Under the pieces are notes generated by a model, which was not told the origin of the DNA, made no database searches, and saw nothing but the letters and a program-made list of their open reading frames with translations. Below, in pieces: positions 1 through 11,267 of a stretch of 64,000 nt of DNA. Each line of letters starts with the position of its first letter. The first letter of the stretch is position 1. The position numbers and the translations under genes were made by a program. The stretch is from Muscardinus avellanarius. Taxonomy: Eukaryota > Chordata > Mammalia > Rodentia > Gliridae. The stretch is taken from positions 130,427,650 through 130,491,649 of the forward strand of contig OY726557.1 in NCBI GenBank assembly GCA_963383645.1, given 5' to 3'.

Positions 1-329
1 TAAGTGTCTTGCATGGTAAGAAAGTTTATCCTAAGATTATCCCAAGTGGGAAAGGAAGGAATAGGATAATATCAGAAGGCTAAAAGATAATCACAGAAGG
101 TTTGAGCATGTTAAAAAATCATTGTGTAGGATAAAGTTTGTGGAAAAATATTGCATGTGACAAAGATGGTTATATTTAGAAATTATTCAAAAGGTTTACA
201 GTGAGGTTCTATTAAGATAATTTTCTGTGTTTTCTACTGTCTCTGTTTTCTATGATTATATGAATTTCACTTCTAAAGTCAAAGTTAATTCCTGTGTAAC
301 TGTAATGCTATATTTGTGCTTCCCAAATG
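1..329. other. AT-rich sequence, nothing recognised
   Basis: No open frame, known repeat or RNA gene could be recognised here. It is the left flank of the L1 that follows and contributes the left copy of its target-site duplication at its right edge. Confidence 0.5.
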
Positions 330-340
330 TTAAAAATATA

Positions 341-1201
341 TAAATGCAGACTTCTAGGAAGATGGCAACCGAGAAAAGCAGCGTTTACGAGTCTTGCTAA
401 CACTCGATCTCTGTTGCCACAAAATCAGTGCTTTACATAGCCAGAAAACACTATCAATAAAGAAATAAAAAGTATAAATATAAGGCACAGAGAAAAAGCA
501 AACTAGAAAAACAACCAGAGAGGAGAAAAGAAACTGGCCTGCCTTGTGGTGGCAGGACCATACCAGTGCCATCTTGCCTCACAGCACCAGGCTCCAGAGA
601 GGAAAAGGTAAACAAGGAGCTGAAGTGAACAGCTGTATATCAATCGGTTGTAATTCACCAGTTCTTTCAGTGAAAAGACCATCTAAAACTTCCAGCGGCC
701 AAGCTCATCATGCCCTCCAGGAATTCAGAGCAGATCTCAAAATCAGAAAAGAAATACTCTACCTACAATGGCCGAGGGTGTGGCAGTGATGCCATATTGC
801 CAGCAACAGCAGTGAGTTCACCATGCCCATGAGAGCTCCAGACCAGCGCGCACCAAAAATACAAGTGAAATTGCGGCTCCTACAGGAGAAATCCCAGTGC
901 TGCACCCCTAGGGACTCCTGCAGCTTTGATAAACTCCCTGAGTCTGAGATATCGCAGTACAACCAGCTGAAGGAGTAGTGGTGGCAGAGATACCAACACA
1001 AGTCGCAGCTCCCCATGGGAAAATGCTCAGCCCAGCACCCCCAGGGTCTCACACAGCCTCGACTAACTCTCTGGGTCTCAGAATTTGTGACACAACCCAG
1101 TAAAGGAGTAATGGCAGCTGACATTACCACAAACTCCAGAGCATAAGTGAAGTCGTGGTGAACCAGAGAAGAACCCAGAGAAGGCACAAACTTCAGAAAT
1201 C
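341..1201 (+). promoter_or_regulatory. L1 5' untranslated region
   Basis: Sequence upstream of the L1 ORF1 start. It aligns in pieces with the 5'UTR of the second L1 (540-800 with 11640-11960; 790-1200 with 12840-13196). In L1s this region carries the internal RNA polymerase II promoter; that function is known for the family and not visible here. It is moderately GC-rich compared with the rest of the element and has lost most CpGs. Confidence 0.7.
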
Positions 1202-2101
1202 ATGGTAAAGAGGAACAACAATGGAACGATGAGCTCCTACAACCCCACAATATCAGAACCTGATAAATCAGAAATGCAGAGATCTCCAGAAGATCAAATC
1301 AGAAATGTAACTGTAGAAATAATACAGAACCTTCAAAAAGAATTTAGAGAGTCTGAAAGAAATAAAGGATGCAATCAGTGAAGTAAAGGCATCAATTCAA
1401 ACTATAAACAATCGATTAGACCACATGGAGAATAGAATCTTGCTCCTAGAAGATGATTATCCCAAATATGATCACATTGTTTATAACTTAAAAAAATTGA
1501 CAGCAGGAATTAGACATTGAAGAAATATGGGCCCATTTTAAGAGAGCTAACCTAAGAATAATTGGAATAGAGGAGGAAAAGAAGAAACCAAAGGGATCAA
1601 CAATCTCTTCAAAGAACTAATAGAAATTTTCCAAACATAGAGCAAGAGGTCGATACACAGGTCCAGGAAACTTACAGAACTCCCTTTAGACAAAATCAGA
1701 GAAAAGGTTCCTTATGCCACATAATAGTAAAAATGACCAATGTAGAAGCCAAGGAGAAAATTTTAAAGGCAACAAAATCGAAAGGCCAAGTGACATTTGG
1801 AGGCAAACCAATTAGAATCACTCCAGACTTCCCAAACCAAGTCATGAAAGCCAGAAGGGCTTGGAGTAATATATTTCAAACTCTGAAAGAAAACAACTTT
1901 CAGCCAAAAATTTCCTACCAGCAAAACTATCTTTCAAATTAGATGAGGAAATAAGAAGCTTCCAACAAACAGGAACTGAAGGAATTTATGTCTCCAAAAC
2001 CAGCATTAGAGAAAATACCCAAAGAAATTAACTACAAAGAAGAAAGAGGTAATACATGCCAGAACCAGAGAAACAAGAATTTCCATTCAGCAGACAACTA
2101 A
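1202..2101 (+). pseudogene. L1 ORF1 (RNA-binding chaperone), decayed
   Basis: ORF1p coats L1 RNA as a trimer and acts as a nucleic-acid chaperone in the cytoplasmic L1 particle. The frame opens at the ATG at 1202 and the stop is at 2099-2101, giving 300 codons, close to the usual ORF1p length. A frameshift near 1345 and later stops break the coiled-coil region. The best preserved part is 1733-1942. It encodes a C-terminal-domain stretch with QVTFGGKPIRITPDF, then KARRAW and NFQPKISY, the typical end of the RRM and start of the C-terminal domain. Identity to the L1 family is clear; activity is not expected. Confidence 0.88.
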
Positions 2102-2143
2102 GCAAAGAACAAACAGTATTTCAAACAGAAATAAAATCTTAAC

Positions 2144-5100
2144 ATGTTAGGAATTAAAATCATATCTCAATAATCACACTGAATGTAAATGGACTCAACT
2201 CCCCAATAAAAAGACATAAAGTGGCAAAATGGATTAAAAATCAGAATCCATCTATCTGCTGCTTGAAAAAAAACACACATTATAAGTAAAAATAGGAACA
2301 AACTCAAGGTAAAGGGCTAGAGCAAGGTAATCCATGCCAATGGAACTCGAAGACAAGCAGGAGTAGCAACTATGATATCAGACAAGTTAGACTTCAAGCC
2401 CAAGCTTATTAGAAGAGAAAAAGAAGGTCATATTTTACTGGTAAAAGGAACAATCCAACAAGAGGAAATAACAATAATCAACATCTATGCCCCAAACATA
2501 GGTGCAGCTATTTTCATAAAACAAACTCTTTGTGACATTAAGTCACATACAAATCCTAATACAATAACGATGGGAGATTTCAACACCCCTCACACACCAT
2601 TAGACAGATCTTCCAGACAAAAGGTCAGTAAAGATGCCTCTGACCTAAAGAACACCATTAACCAAATGGACCTGTTGGACACATATAGAATATTTCACCA
2701 AACTACAGCAGAGTTTACATTTTTCTCAGCTGCTCACAGAACCTTCTCCAAAACAGATCACATCCTGGGCCACAAAATGAGCACTAGCAAATTCAAAAAA
2801 TGTTACATACTTCCCTGTGTCTTTTCAGACCATAAAAGAATGAAATTAAAAATCAACCATAAGAAGACCCAGACAAACCACATAAACACGTGGAGACTGA
2901 ACACCACACTCCTGAATGAAGAATGGGTCATAGAAGATGTAAGATGTGAAATCAAGAAATTTCTAGAAACAAATGAAAATAGAACTATATCAAAACTTCT
3001 GTGATGCATTGAAGGCAGTATTAAGAGAAAAATTTATAGCTCTTATGTGAGTGCTCACGTAAGAAAAACAGAAAATCTTCAAATAAATAATCTAACGACA
3101 CACCTCAAATCCCTTGGAAAACAGTAACAATCTAACCCCAAAGCCAGTAGAAGACAGAAAATTATTAAAATCAGAACAGAAATTAATGAAGAAGAGAATT
3201 TTTTTAAAAATACAGAAAATCAACAAAACCAAAAGCTAGTTTCTTGAAAAAACTAACAAGATAGATAAACCACTAACCAACCTACCTAAAAAAAAAGAGA
3301 GAGAGAATCAACCCAAATTATGAAGATAAGAGATGAAAAGGAGACATTACTACTAACAGTGTAGAAATCCAGAGGATTATCAGAAACTACTTTGAAAAAC
3401 CATACTCCAACAAAATGGAAAGTATGGAGGAAATTGACAACTTTCTAGAATAAACACAACCTTCCTAAACTGAGTAAAAAAGATATAGAAAATTTAAACC
3501 AACCAATAGCAATCAAAGAGATTGAAACATCAATAAAGAGTTTACTATCAAAGAAAAGCCCAGAACAAGCTGGTTTTCCAAGTGAATTCTATAAAACCAT
3601 TATAGAAGAGCTAATCTAATACTCCTCAAACTATTCCATGAAATAGAAAAAAGCAGGAATCTCCCAAATACATTCTATGAAGCCAACATCACACTAATAC
3701 CAAAACCGAAAAATACAGTTCAAGAAAGAAAAACTACAGGCCTATATCTTTGATGAACTTGGATGCAAAACTATTAAATACAATACTAGCAACACTCATT
3801 CAACCACATAACGAAAATCATATAATAAAGAAAATCATATACCATGACCAGGTAGGGTTCATTCCAGGGATGCAAGCCTGGTTCAGCATACAAAAATCAA
3901 TCCATATAATTCATCATATAAACAGAATCAAAGACAAAAATCACATGATCATTTCAATAGATGCTGAAAAAGCATTTAATAAAATCCAACATTCATTTAT
4001 GATAAAAGCACTGCAGAGAATTGGAATAGAAGAAACATATCTCAACATCATAAAGGCAATCTACAATAAGCCTATAGTCAACATCATATTAAATGGGGAA
4101 AAACTTCGAGAATTTCCCCTAAAAACAGGAACAAGACAAGGATGTCTACTATCACCACTTCTCTTCAGTATAGTACTAGAGACTTTACCCAGAGCAATAA
4201 GGCAAGAAAAAGAAATCAAAGAAGTACAAATAGGAAAAGAAGAACTTAGACTTTCACTATTTGTAGATGACATGATACTATATTTAGAAAACCCAACAAA
4301 CTCAACCAAAGGGCTTATAGAACTGATCAACACATTCAGCAAAGTATCTGGATACAAAATCAATCTCAAAAAAAAATCAGAAGCTTTTCTGTACACCAAC
4401 CATAAATCCACTGAAAAAGAAATTCAGAAAACACTTCCATTCAGGATCTCCCACACAAAAATAAAATACTTAGGAATAAACTTAACCAAGGAGGTAAAAG
4501 ATCTCTACAAAGAAAATTATAAAACAAAAAAAGAAGAAATTTAAGATTTTAAGATAGAAAGATCTTCCATGTTCATGGACAGGCAGAATAAATATCATTA
4601 AAATGGCCATCCTTTCAAAAGTGATCTACAGATTTAATGCAATGCCCATTAAATTACCAAGATCATTCCTCACAAACATAGAAAAATCAGTCCTTAAATT
4701 CATTTGGAACAACAAAAAGCCTATAATAGCAAAAGTAGTTCTCACCAACAAAAACCATGCAGGAGGAATCACAATACCTGACTTTAAACTATACTACAAA
4801 GCCATTGTAATAAAAACAGCATGGTACTGGCACAAAAACAGATACATAGACCAATGGAGCAGAACAGAAGACTCAGAAACAAATCCACACACTTACAGCC
4901 AATTGTTTTTTTGACAAAGGGGACAAAAACATACACTGGAAAAAAGATAGCCTGTTCAACAAATGGTGTTGGCAAAACTGGTTAACCACATGCAGAAAAC
5001 TGGAAATTAATCCCACTTTCTCATCCTGCACAAGAGTCAATTCAAGGTGGAGCAAAGACTTGGAAATTAAACCAAAGACCTTGAGGCTCCTTGAAGAGGG

Positions 5101-5974
5101 CATAGGTCCAACACTGCAACACATAGGCACAGATAAAAACTTTCTCAATAAGACCCTAAAGGCACAAGAAACTAAAAGGCAAATCAATACGTTGGATTGC
5201 ATGAAAGTGGAGAGCTTCTGTTCAGCAAAGGAAACTGTCAAGAACCTAAATCGAGAGCCAACAGAATGAGAGAAGACTTTTACCATCTACTCCTCTGATA
5301 GAGAACTAATATCTAGAATACAGAGAGAACTAAAGAAACTCAACACTAAAAAAACCAAATAATCCAATAAAAAATGGGCAGGCAAACTAAATAGACACGT
5401 CACGAAAGATGAAAGTCAAATGGCCAATAAAATGCATGAAAAAATGCTCAACATCATTGGCAATCAGAGAGATGCAAATTAAAACTACCCTGAGATTTCA
5501 CCTAACCCCACCTAAAATGGTAACCATTCAAAACACAAACAACAACAAATGCTGGCAAGGATGCGGAGAAGTGGGAACCAACACATTGTTGGTGGGATTG
5601 CAAATTAGTGCAACCACTTTGGAAAACAGTATGGAGAATCCTCAGAAGAATGGGAACAAATCTACCATTTGATCCAACAATACCTCTTCTGGGTATCTAC
5701 CCCAAAGATAGGAAACCAAACTACCAAACTAATGCATGTGTATCTATGTTCATAGCTGCACAATTCACCATAGCCACACTATGGAACCAGCCAAAATGTC
5801 CATCAACAGATGAATGGATTATAAAACTGTGGAATTTTACTCAGCCATTAAAAAAAAACCACAATTGCATCATTTTCAGGGAAATGGATGGAACTGGAGG
5901 ACATTCTGCTAAGTGAGATTAGTCCGTCACAAAAAGTAAGACATCAGATGCTTTCCCTAATATGTGAAAGCTAA
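2144..5974 (+). pseudogene. L1 ORF2 (endonuclease-reverse transcriptase), decayed
   Basis: ORF2p nicks target DNA and copies L1 RNA by target-primed reverse transcription. From the ATG at 2144 to the stop at 5972-5974 there are 1277 codons, nearly the length of human ORF2p, but several frameshifts and stops interrupt it. The N-terminal endonuclease (to about 2860) keeps the NIYAP tyrosine, the GDFNTP Asp/Asn pair and the SDH Asp/His. It has lost the catalytic Glu of the QETH motif (here KNTH, about 2270) and has a stop just after. The reverse transcriptase (about 3500-4550) keeps the catalytic pair as FVDD at 4260-4271. The C-terminal HCWWDC cysteine motif lies near 5587 in a shifted frame. 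Confidence 0.9.
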
Positions 5975-6249
5975 GGAGGAATGAGTCATAGGAGGAACTC
6001 TAGATGAAAAAGTAAATCCTATAGAGGAGCAAACATGACAACCTAAAGGAGGGAATGGGAAGGAGAAGAAGAAAATTCTCTAAAGCACACAATGTATTGA
6101 AGTCAACCACTAAGCCAAGCAAGGGAAGGAGATATGGGGAGGGAATATGTGGGAATTGAGTAGGGGCTAACTGGATGATGTGTGCATGTATTTTCACACA
6201 AGTTTTTTACCCCAATATAATGTATGAATACAATGCACCAATAAAAAAT
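5975..6249 (+). other. L1 3'UTR, 'type A' tail
   Basis: Purine-rich 3'UTR with a G-rich stretch around 6120-6165 and the terminal block taactggatgatgtgtgcat followed by caatgcaccaataaaaa. The same end is found at about 14990-15165, 38846-39158 and, reversed, 48764-48950. The L1s ending at 17996 and 33958 have a different 3'UTR. Confidence 0.8.
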
Positions 6250-6260
6250 TTAAAAATATA

Positions 6261-6540
6261 CATTTCCTTACACCCTTTACAAAAGGTAACTCAAGATGGA
6301 TCACAGACATAAATATAAAATATAAAACTACAAAACTCCTAGAAGATAACAAAATCTAGATGACCTTGTGTCTAGCAATAACCTTTCAGTTGTTACTCTG
6401 AAGGCATGATTCTTGAAAGAACTATTCAGCAGAACTTTATTAAAACTAAGTCTTCTGTTGTACAGACTTTGTCAAGTGAATAAAAATGCAAGCCACAGAC
6501 TAGAAGGAAATATTTGCAAAAAGCACATCTGATTTAAAAA
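6261..6540 (+). mobile_element. Old L1 remnant (ORF2 C-terminal part)
   Basis: Diverged match to the old-L1 pattern 'caagatgga..aaagac..aaaact..aaaactcctagaaga', the region between the reverse transcriptase and the cysteine motif. It is much more decayed than the adjacent L1, which inserted at its left edge. No frame is open. Confidence 0.6.
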
Positions 6541-6550
6541 AAAAATACTT

Positions 6551-6985
6551 AGCCAGGCTTGATGGCACACACTTGTAATCCCAGTACTTGGGAGGCTGAG
6601 ACAGGAAGATCATGCAGGTTCAAAGCCAACCTCAGCTACTTAGTGAAGCTCTCTGTAACTTAGTGAGACCCTGTTAAGTAAAATTAGCCAGGTGTGGTGG
6701 TGCACTCTTGTAGTCCCAGCATTCGGGAGGCGGAGACAAGAGGCTTGCACTTTGCGGACAGCCTCAGCTACTTAGTGAGGCCCCTTGCACTCAGTGAGAC
6801 CCTGTTTCAAAAATAAAGAATAAAAAATTAGGGCTGGGGGGATGTAGCTAAGAGGTAGAATGCCCCTGGGTTCCATCCCCAGTACTGAGAAAAAAAAAAA
6901 AAGGAAAAAAAAGGTCTGGGAGTGTAGTCCAGAGGTAGAAAAACCCTGGGTTCCATCTCCAGTACCACAAAAATAAGTAAGTAAA
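6551..6985 (+). mobile_element. B1-dID SINE, split by another SINE
   Basis: The left monomer is at 6551-6686 and the ID-like right monomer (ggtctgggagtgtag...ccagtacc) at 6911-6985. They are separated by a second SINE that entered the A-rich linker. Confidence 0.85.
6687..6910 (+). mobile_element. B1-dID SINE nested in the previous one
   Basis: Complete dimer with box-B-like GGTTCAAG-type motif degenerate, 'tttgcggacagcctcagctacttagtgagg' class left monomer, ID half at 6833-6893 and a poly(A) tail to about 6910. Confidence 0.85.
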
Positions 6986-7045
6986 ATAAAATAACTTGTC
7001 AAAAATAATAGAGAGGAAACTTAACAATAAAAAAAAATAGTATGA

Positions 7046-7232
7046 GCCGGGCGTGGTGGCGCACGCTTGTAATCCCCGCGCTTGGGAGACAGAGACAGGA
7101 GAATCGCACAGGTTCGAAGCCAGCCGCACTGCCTTAGGAGACCCTGTTTCCAAATAAAACCTATAAAATAGGTCTGGGAGTGTAGCCCGGAGGTAGAAGG
7201 GCTTCCAGGAACCCCAGTACCACACACACAAA
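7046..7232 (+). mobile_element. B1-dID SINE, short young subfamily
   Basis: CpG-rich left monomer (gccgggcgtggtggcgcacg, ccccgcgcttgg) with the short middle 'taggagaccctgtttcc' and the ID half ending 'cttccaggaaccccagtacc'. Its CpGs are largely intact, so it is probably young. Confidence 0.9.
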
Positions 7233-7237
7233 AAAAA

Positions 7238-7457
7238 GCCGGGCGTGGTGGCGCACACTTGTAATCCCAGCCCTTGGGAGGCTGAGACAGGAGGATCAAA
7301 AGGGTTTGAAGCCAGCCTCAGCTACTTAGTAAGGCTCTCAGCAACTTAGTGAGACCCTGTTTCCAAATAAAATATTAAAAAGGTCTGGGAGTATAGCCCG
7401 GAGGTAGAAAGCCTCTGGGTTCCACCCCCAGTACCACCAAAAAAAAAAAAAAAAAAA
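7238..7457 (+). mobile_element. B1-dID SINE
   Basis: Complete dimer placed directly after the tail of the previous SINE. Longer subfamily with 'agctacttagtaaggctctcagcaac'. Poly(A) tail to 7457. Confidence 0.9.
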
Positions 7458-7483
7458 GAAAAGAAAACAGTATGTCTCCTTGT

Positions 7484-7602
7484 GTGTGTTTTATACTGGG
7501 GATTAAACCCAGGAGCATTCTACCTCTAGCTATACCCTCAGTCCTATTGTAATTTTAAATTTTGAAACAGGGTCTGACTATATTTCAGCTACATTGACCA
7601 AG
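7484..7602 (-). mobile_element. B1-dID SINE fragment
   Basis: Minus-strand ID half (actggggattaaacccag) plus the linker side of the left monomer (gaaacagggtctgac); the left monomer breaks off near 7602. Confidence 0.7.
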
Positions 7603-7754
7603 GAAAAAAGAGAGAAGACTCAAATTACTAAGCTCAGAAATAAAGTGGAGATAATATTACAGATTCCACATATATAAAAAAAATATAAGAAAAGAAAATA
7701 CTATGAACACTTGTACTCCAGCAAATTGAACAACTTATAAAATTAAAACAAGTT

Positions 7755-7925
7755 TTACTTTGAATGCTTGCGTCTCTTCCAAAAGAATGTTGAAATTTAA
7801 TCCCTAATGCAACAAGATTAAGAGGTGTGACCTAAGCTATGTGTGTGCACAGCCTCTGCAGGCTGAGGTAATAGGGTCACTTAAATCCACAAGTTCAATA
7901 GCTGGAAAGCAAGGTGAAACCATAT
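7755..7925 (+). mobile_element. Probable MaLR/MLT-like LTR fragment
   Basis: The run 'gaatgttgaaatttaatccc ... attaagaggtgtgacc' resembles the conserved 3' part of mammalian MaLR LTRs (ORF-less ERVL relatives). It is short and diverged and is judged from recall of the family pattern. Confidence 0.45.
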
Positions 7926-7940
7926 ATTAAAAACAGAGGA

Positions 7941-8086
7941 GCCGGGCATGGTGGCGCATGCTTGTAATCCCAGCATTCGGGAGGCTGAAACCAGAGGATC
8001 GTGATTTGCGGACAGCCTCAGCTACTTAGTGAGACCCTTTGCAACTCAGTGAGACCCTGTTTCAAAATAAAGAATAAAAAATAGGA
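7941..8086 (+). mobile_element. B1-dID SINE left monomer
   Basis: Left monomer followed directly by a second SINE. The string aaaacagagga occurs just before it (7930-7940) and again after the second SINE (about 8314), so the pair is flanked by one duplication. Confidence 0.85.
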
Positions 8087-8282
8087 GCCGGGCATGGTGG
8101 CACACACTTGTAATCCCAGCATTTGGGAGGCTGAGATCAGAAGATCATGGTTCACGGACAGCCTCAGCTACTTAGTGAGGCCCTTTGCAACTCAGTGAGA
8201 CCCGGTTTCAAAATAAGGAGTAAAAAACAGGGCAGGGGTGTGGTTCAGAGGTCGAATGCTCCAGGGTTCCATCTCCAGACCC

Positions 8283-8313
<31 letters not shown>
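8087..8313 (+). mobile_element. B1-dID SINE, nested, long poly(A)
   Basis: Complete dimer of the 'gggcaggggtgtgg ... ccagacccgc' subfamily, inserted in the A-rich linker of the SINE at 7941. Tail of about 30 A at 8285-8313. Confidence 0.9.
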
Positions 8314-8315
<2 letters not shown>

Positions 8316-8323
8316 AGAGGAAC

Positions 8324-8445
8324 TGGGTGTGGTGGCACCTGCTTCTAATCCAAGTACTTGAGAGGCTGAGAAAGGAGGATCACAGGTTCATGACCAGCCT
8401 CAGCTACTTAGGGAGGTCCTCCACAACTTAGTGAGAGACTGTTTA

Positions 8446-8497
<52 letters not shown>

Positions 8498-8560
8498 AGG
8501 GCTGGGGGGTGTAGCTTGGAGGTAGAATGCCCCTGGGTTCAATCCCCAGTACAAAAAAAT
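8324..8560 (+). mobile_element. B1-dID SINE with expanded linker
   Basis: Complete dimer whose A-rich linker has grown into (AAAT)n at 8443-8495. Confidence 0.85.
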
Positions 8561-8631
8561 ATATATTCCCAATAAAGAAAAGGTCTGAACCTAAAGGCTT
8601 CACTGTTAAATTCTATCAAAAAGTTAAAAAA

Positions 8632-8850
8632 TAGCCAGGCATGGAGGCTCATGCTTATAATCCCAACATTTGGGAGGCTGAGACTGGATTATTGTGGTTT
8701 GCGGACAGCCTCAGCTACTAAGTGAGGCCCTCTGCAACTTAATGAGACCCTGTTTCAAAATAAAAAAAAATACAAAATGGGGCAGGGGGTGTAGTTCGGA
8801 GATCAAATGCCTCTACCTGGGTTTCATCCCTAGATCCACATACACAAAAA
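8632..8850 (+). mobile_element. B1-dID SINE
   Basis: Complete dimer, 'tttgcggacagcctcagc' subfamily, ID half 'gggcagggggtgtagttcgg' ending near 'tagatccac'. Confidence 0.85.
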
Positions 8851-8907
8851 CAAAAAGTTAAAAAATTATCACCAATCCTTCTTAAACTCTTCCACAAAAA
8901 TGGAAAA

Positions 8908-9115
8908 GGAGCCTGATGTGGTGTCACATGCTTATACCAATAATTAGAGGGCTGAGACAGGAGGATCACAGGTTTGAGGCAAGCCTCAGCTACTTCGTGG
9001 AGCCCTTCTCAACTTAGTGAGAACTTGTTTCAAAATAAAAGAATAAAAAATAGGGCTGGGGATGTAGCTCGGAGGTAGAATGCCCTTGGGTTCCATCTCC
9101 AGTACCACACACACA
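8908..9115 (+). mobile_element. B1-dID SINE, diverged
   Basis: Complete but decayed dimer with intact ID half (ggggatgtagctcggaggta) and a short CA-rich tail. Confidence 0.85.
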
Positions 9116-9329
9116 AAAAAGAGAAAGTTATGCTTTCCTACTACATTTATGAGCTAGCATTATCCTAATACCTAACCCAACAAAAACATTACAAGAAAAC
9201 TCTAAACAATAGCCCTTGTAAATATTAATATAAAACTCTCACCAAAATACTAGAAAATTAAATTCAGTAATGTATTAAAAAGAATATAAACAATGACTAA
9301 GTGGCATTTATTTCTAAAACACAAGGGTG

Positions 9330-9331
<2 letters not shown>

Positions 9332-9363
<32 letters not shown>
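9332..9363. repeat. (TA)n microsatellite
   Basis: About 16 TA units inside the old L1 remnant. Confidence 0.95.
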
Positions 9364-9448
9364 GGTCATTCCAATTGATGCAGAAAAGTCATGTGACAAA
9401 ATTCAACACCCTTTAATAATAAAAAAAAATTGAAAAAAACAGGAATGA

Positions 9449-9661
9449 GCCGGGCGTGGTGGTACACGCTTGTAATCCTAGCATTTGGCAGGAGCACGCT
9501 TGTAATCCCTGCCCTTGGTGGGGTGGAGACAGGAGGATCATGCAGGTTCAAAGACAGCCTTGCTGGTTTAAGAGACCCTGTTTCCAAATGAAATATAAAA
9601 TAGGTCTGGGAGTGTAGCCTGGAGGTAGAAGGGTTTCCAAGAACCCCAGTACCACCAAAAA

Positions 9662-9733
<72 letters not shown>

Positions 9734-9738
9734 GAAAA
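9449..9738 (+). mobile_element. B1-dID SINE with (GAAA)n tail
   Basis: Young-type dimer at 9449-9657 carrying a partial internal repeat: 'gcacgcttgtaatcc' occurs twice, at about 9467 and 9494. Its tail has become a (GAAA)n array of roughly 19 units at 9660-9735. Confidence 0.88.
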
Positions 9739-10157
9739 AATATTCACAACAAACCTCATACTTAAATCTTTCCCTCTAATGTTAGGGAGAAGACAAGAGT
9801 GCTTGATATTGCTAATGATATTAACAGTACTGGAATAAAACTGCTCTGCCAGAACAACTCGGTAAGAAAAAAGGACAGAGGTTGAGGCAAGTATCTGAGT
9901 TGGGAAATGGAGAATTAAAAGGATCTTGTTAAAAAATAACATGATTTGATATGTATATAACCCTAAACTATCCCACAAAAACAAAACTGCTAAAAGTAAT
10001 GAAAGAGTCCAGCAAAGTAGCAGGATAGAAATATCAACACTCGAAAATTAGTTGTGATTCAGTTCCCTAACAATGAACAATTAGGAAAGGAAACTTAAAA
10101 ACAATCCCATTTGCAATAACATTAAGAGGAAGAAAATACTTGAAAATAAATTTCTGA

Positions 10158-10240
10158 GCTGGGGGTGTAGCTCAGTATTAGAGCACATGCTTAGCATGTT
10201 AGAGACCCTATGTTCAATCCTCAGCACAAAAGAAAGAAAA
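10158..10240 (+). mobile_element. ID SINE monomer
   Basis: A free tRNA-Ala/BC1-like ID element: gctgggggtgtagctcag (A box) to gttcaatcctcagcac (B box), with an A-rich tail and no left monomer. Unlike the dimers it keeps the classical ID anticodon-arm region (gagcacatgcttagcatg). Confidence 0.85.
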
Positions 10241-10438
10241 GAAAACTTATGACCAAGGAGATAAAAGATCTGCACACTAAAAACTACAAAATATTGCTAA
10301 AATAACTGCTAAGTAAGATATAAGTAAATGAAAAGACATCCAATATTCAGAGATAGGAAGACTTACTATTGTTAAGATGTCATACAACAAAGAGCAGTGT
10401 AGAGAGTCAATGTGTTGCCTATCAAAATCCCAATGAGA

Positions 10439-10795
10439 GCCGGGCGTGGTGGCGCACGCTTGTAATCCCAGCACTCAGGAGGCTGAGTCAGGAGGATCGC
10501 AGTTCAAGGACAGCCTCAGCTACTTACTGAGGCCCTTTGCAACTCAGTGAGACCCTTTTCCTAAAATTAAATATAGCCGGGCGTGGTGGTACATGCTTGT
10601 AATCCCCGCACTTGGGAGGTGGAGACAGGAGAATCGCTCTGGTTCGAAGCCACCCCTGCTGGCTTAAGAGACCCTGTTTCCAAAAAAAAAAAAGTATAAA
10701 ATAGGTCTGGGAGTGTAGCCTGGGGGTAGAAGGGCTTCCAGGAATCCCAGTACAACCAAAAAAATAAAATATAACCCCAGACCTAAAAAAAAAAA
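10439..10795 (+). mobile_element. B1-dID SINE interrupted by a nested SINE
   Basis: The left monomer is at 10439-10575. A young dimer sits at 10576-10770. The outer element's residual tail (ccccagacct plus poly(A)) follows at 10772-10795. Confidence 0.8.
10576..10770 (+). mobile_element. B1-dID SINE, short young subfamily, nested
   Basis: Complete short-type dimer (ccccgcacttgg, cttaagagaccctgtttcc, gaagggcttccagg) in the linker of the SINE at 10439. Confidence 0.88.
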
Positions 10796-10939
10796 AAAAT
10801 CCAGTGACATAGAAAAACCCATCCTAAAGTCATATGGAATTTCAAGGGATTACAAATTGCCAAATCAATCTTGAAAAGAACTAAGTTTGGGACTCACACT
10901 TCCTGATTTCAAAAGTTACTACAAAGATACAAAAAAAAT

Positions 10940-11137
10940 ATTTTGTGTGTGTGTGGTACTGGGGATGGAACCCAGGGGCCTTCTACCTCCGGGATACACT
11001 CCCAGACCTATTTTTACATTTTTATTTGGAAACAGGGTCTCCTAAGCCAGAGCACACAGCTGGCTTCGAACCCGCGTGATCCTCCTATCTCTGCCTCCCA
11101 AGCGCAGGGATTACAAGCGTGCGCCACCACGCCCGGC
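10940..11137 (-). mobile_element. B1-dID SINE, short young subfamily
   Basis: Complete minus-strand dimer: ID half first (ggtactggggatggaaccc), then the left monomer ending gccaccacgcccggc. Confidence 0.9.
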
Positions 11138-11267
11138 TATTTTATATTTTTTTAAATTTGGAAACAGGGTCTCCTTAAGCCAGCAGAGGCTGGCTTCGAA
11201 CCTACACCATCCTCCTGTCTCAGCCTCCCAAGTGCAGGGATTATAAGCGTGCGCCACCACGCCCGGC
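11138..11267 (-). mobile_element. B1-dID SINE left monomer
   Basis: Left monomer only, minus strand, abutting the previous SINE. Its ID half is missing, probably because the neighbour inserted at the linker. Confidence 0.85.

Larger units (their letters stand above)
330..6260 (+). mobile_element. Near full-length LINE-1 (L1), decayed
   Basis: The order is 5'UTR (341-1201), ORF1 (1202-2101), ORF2 (2144-5974), 3'UTR (5975-6249) and a short A-rich end, about 5.9 kb, the usual length of a complete mammalian L1. The 11-base string ttaaaaatata sits on both sides (330-340 and 6250-6260) and is read as the target-site duplication. Both ORFs carry stops and frameshifts, so the element is dead. Its 3'UTR ends in the 'type A' tail (caatgcaccaataaaa) that is reused by two chimeric elements elsewhere in the window. 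Confidence 0.92.

Noticed and set aside
10158..10240. tRNA gene candidate (A and B box pattern)
   Set aside because: The Pol III boxes belong to an ID SINE with an A-rich tail. The cloverleaf is not maintained. The same applies at 33405 and 48461 and to every ID half.
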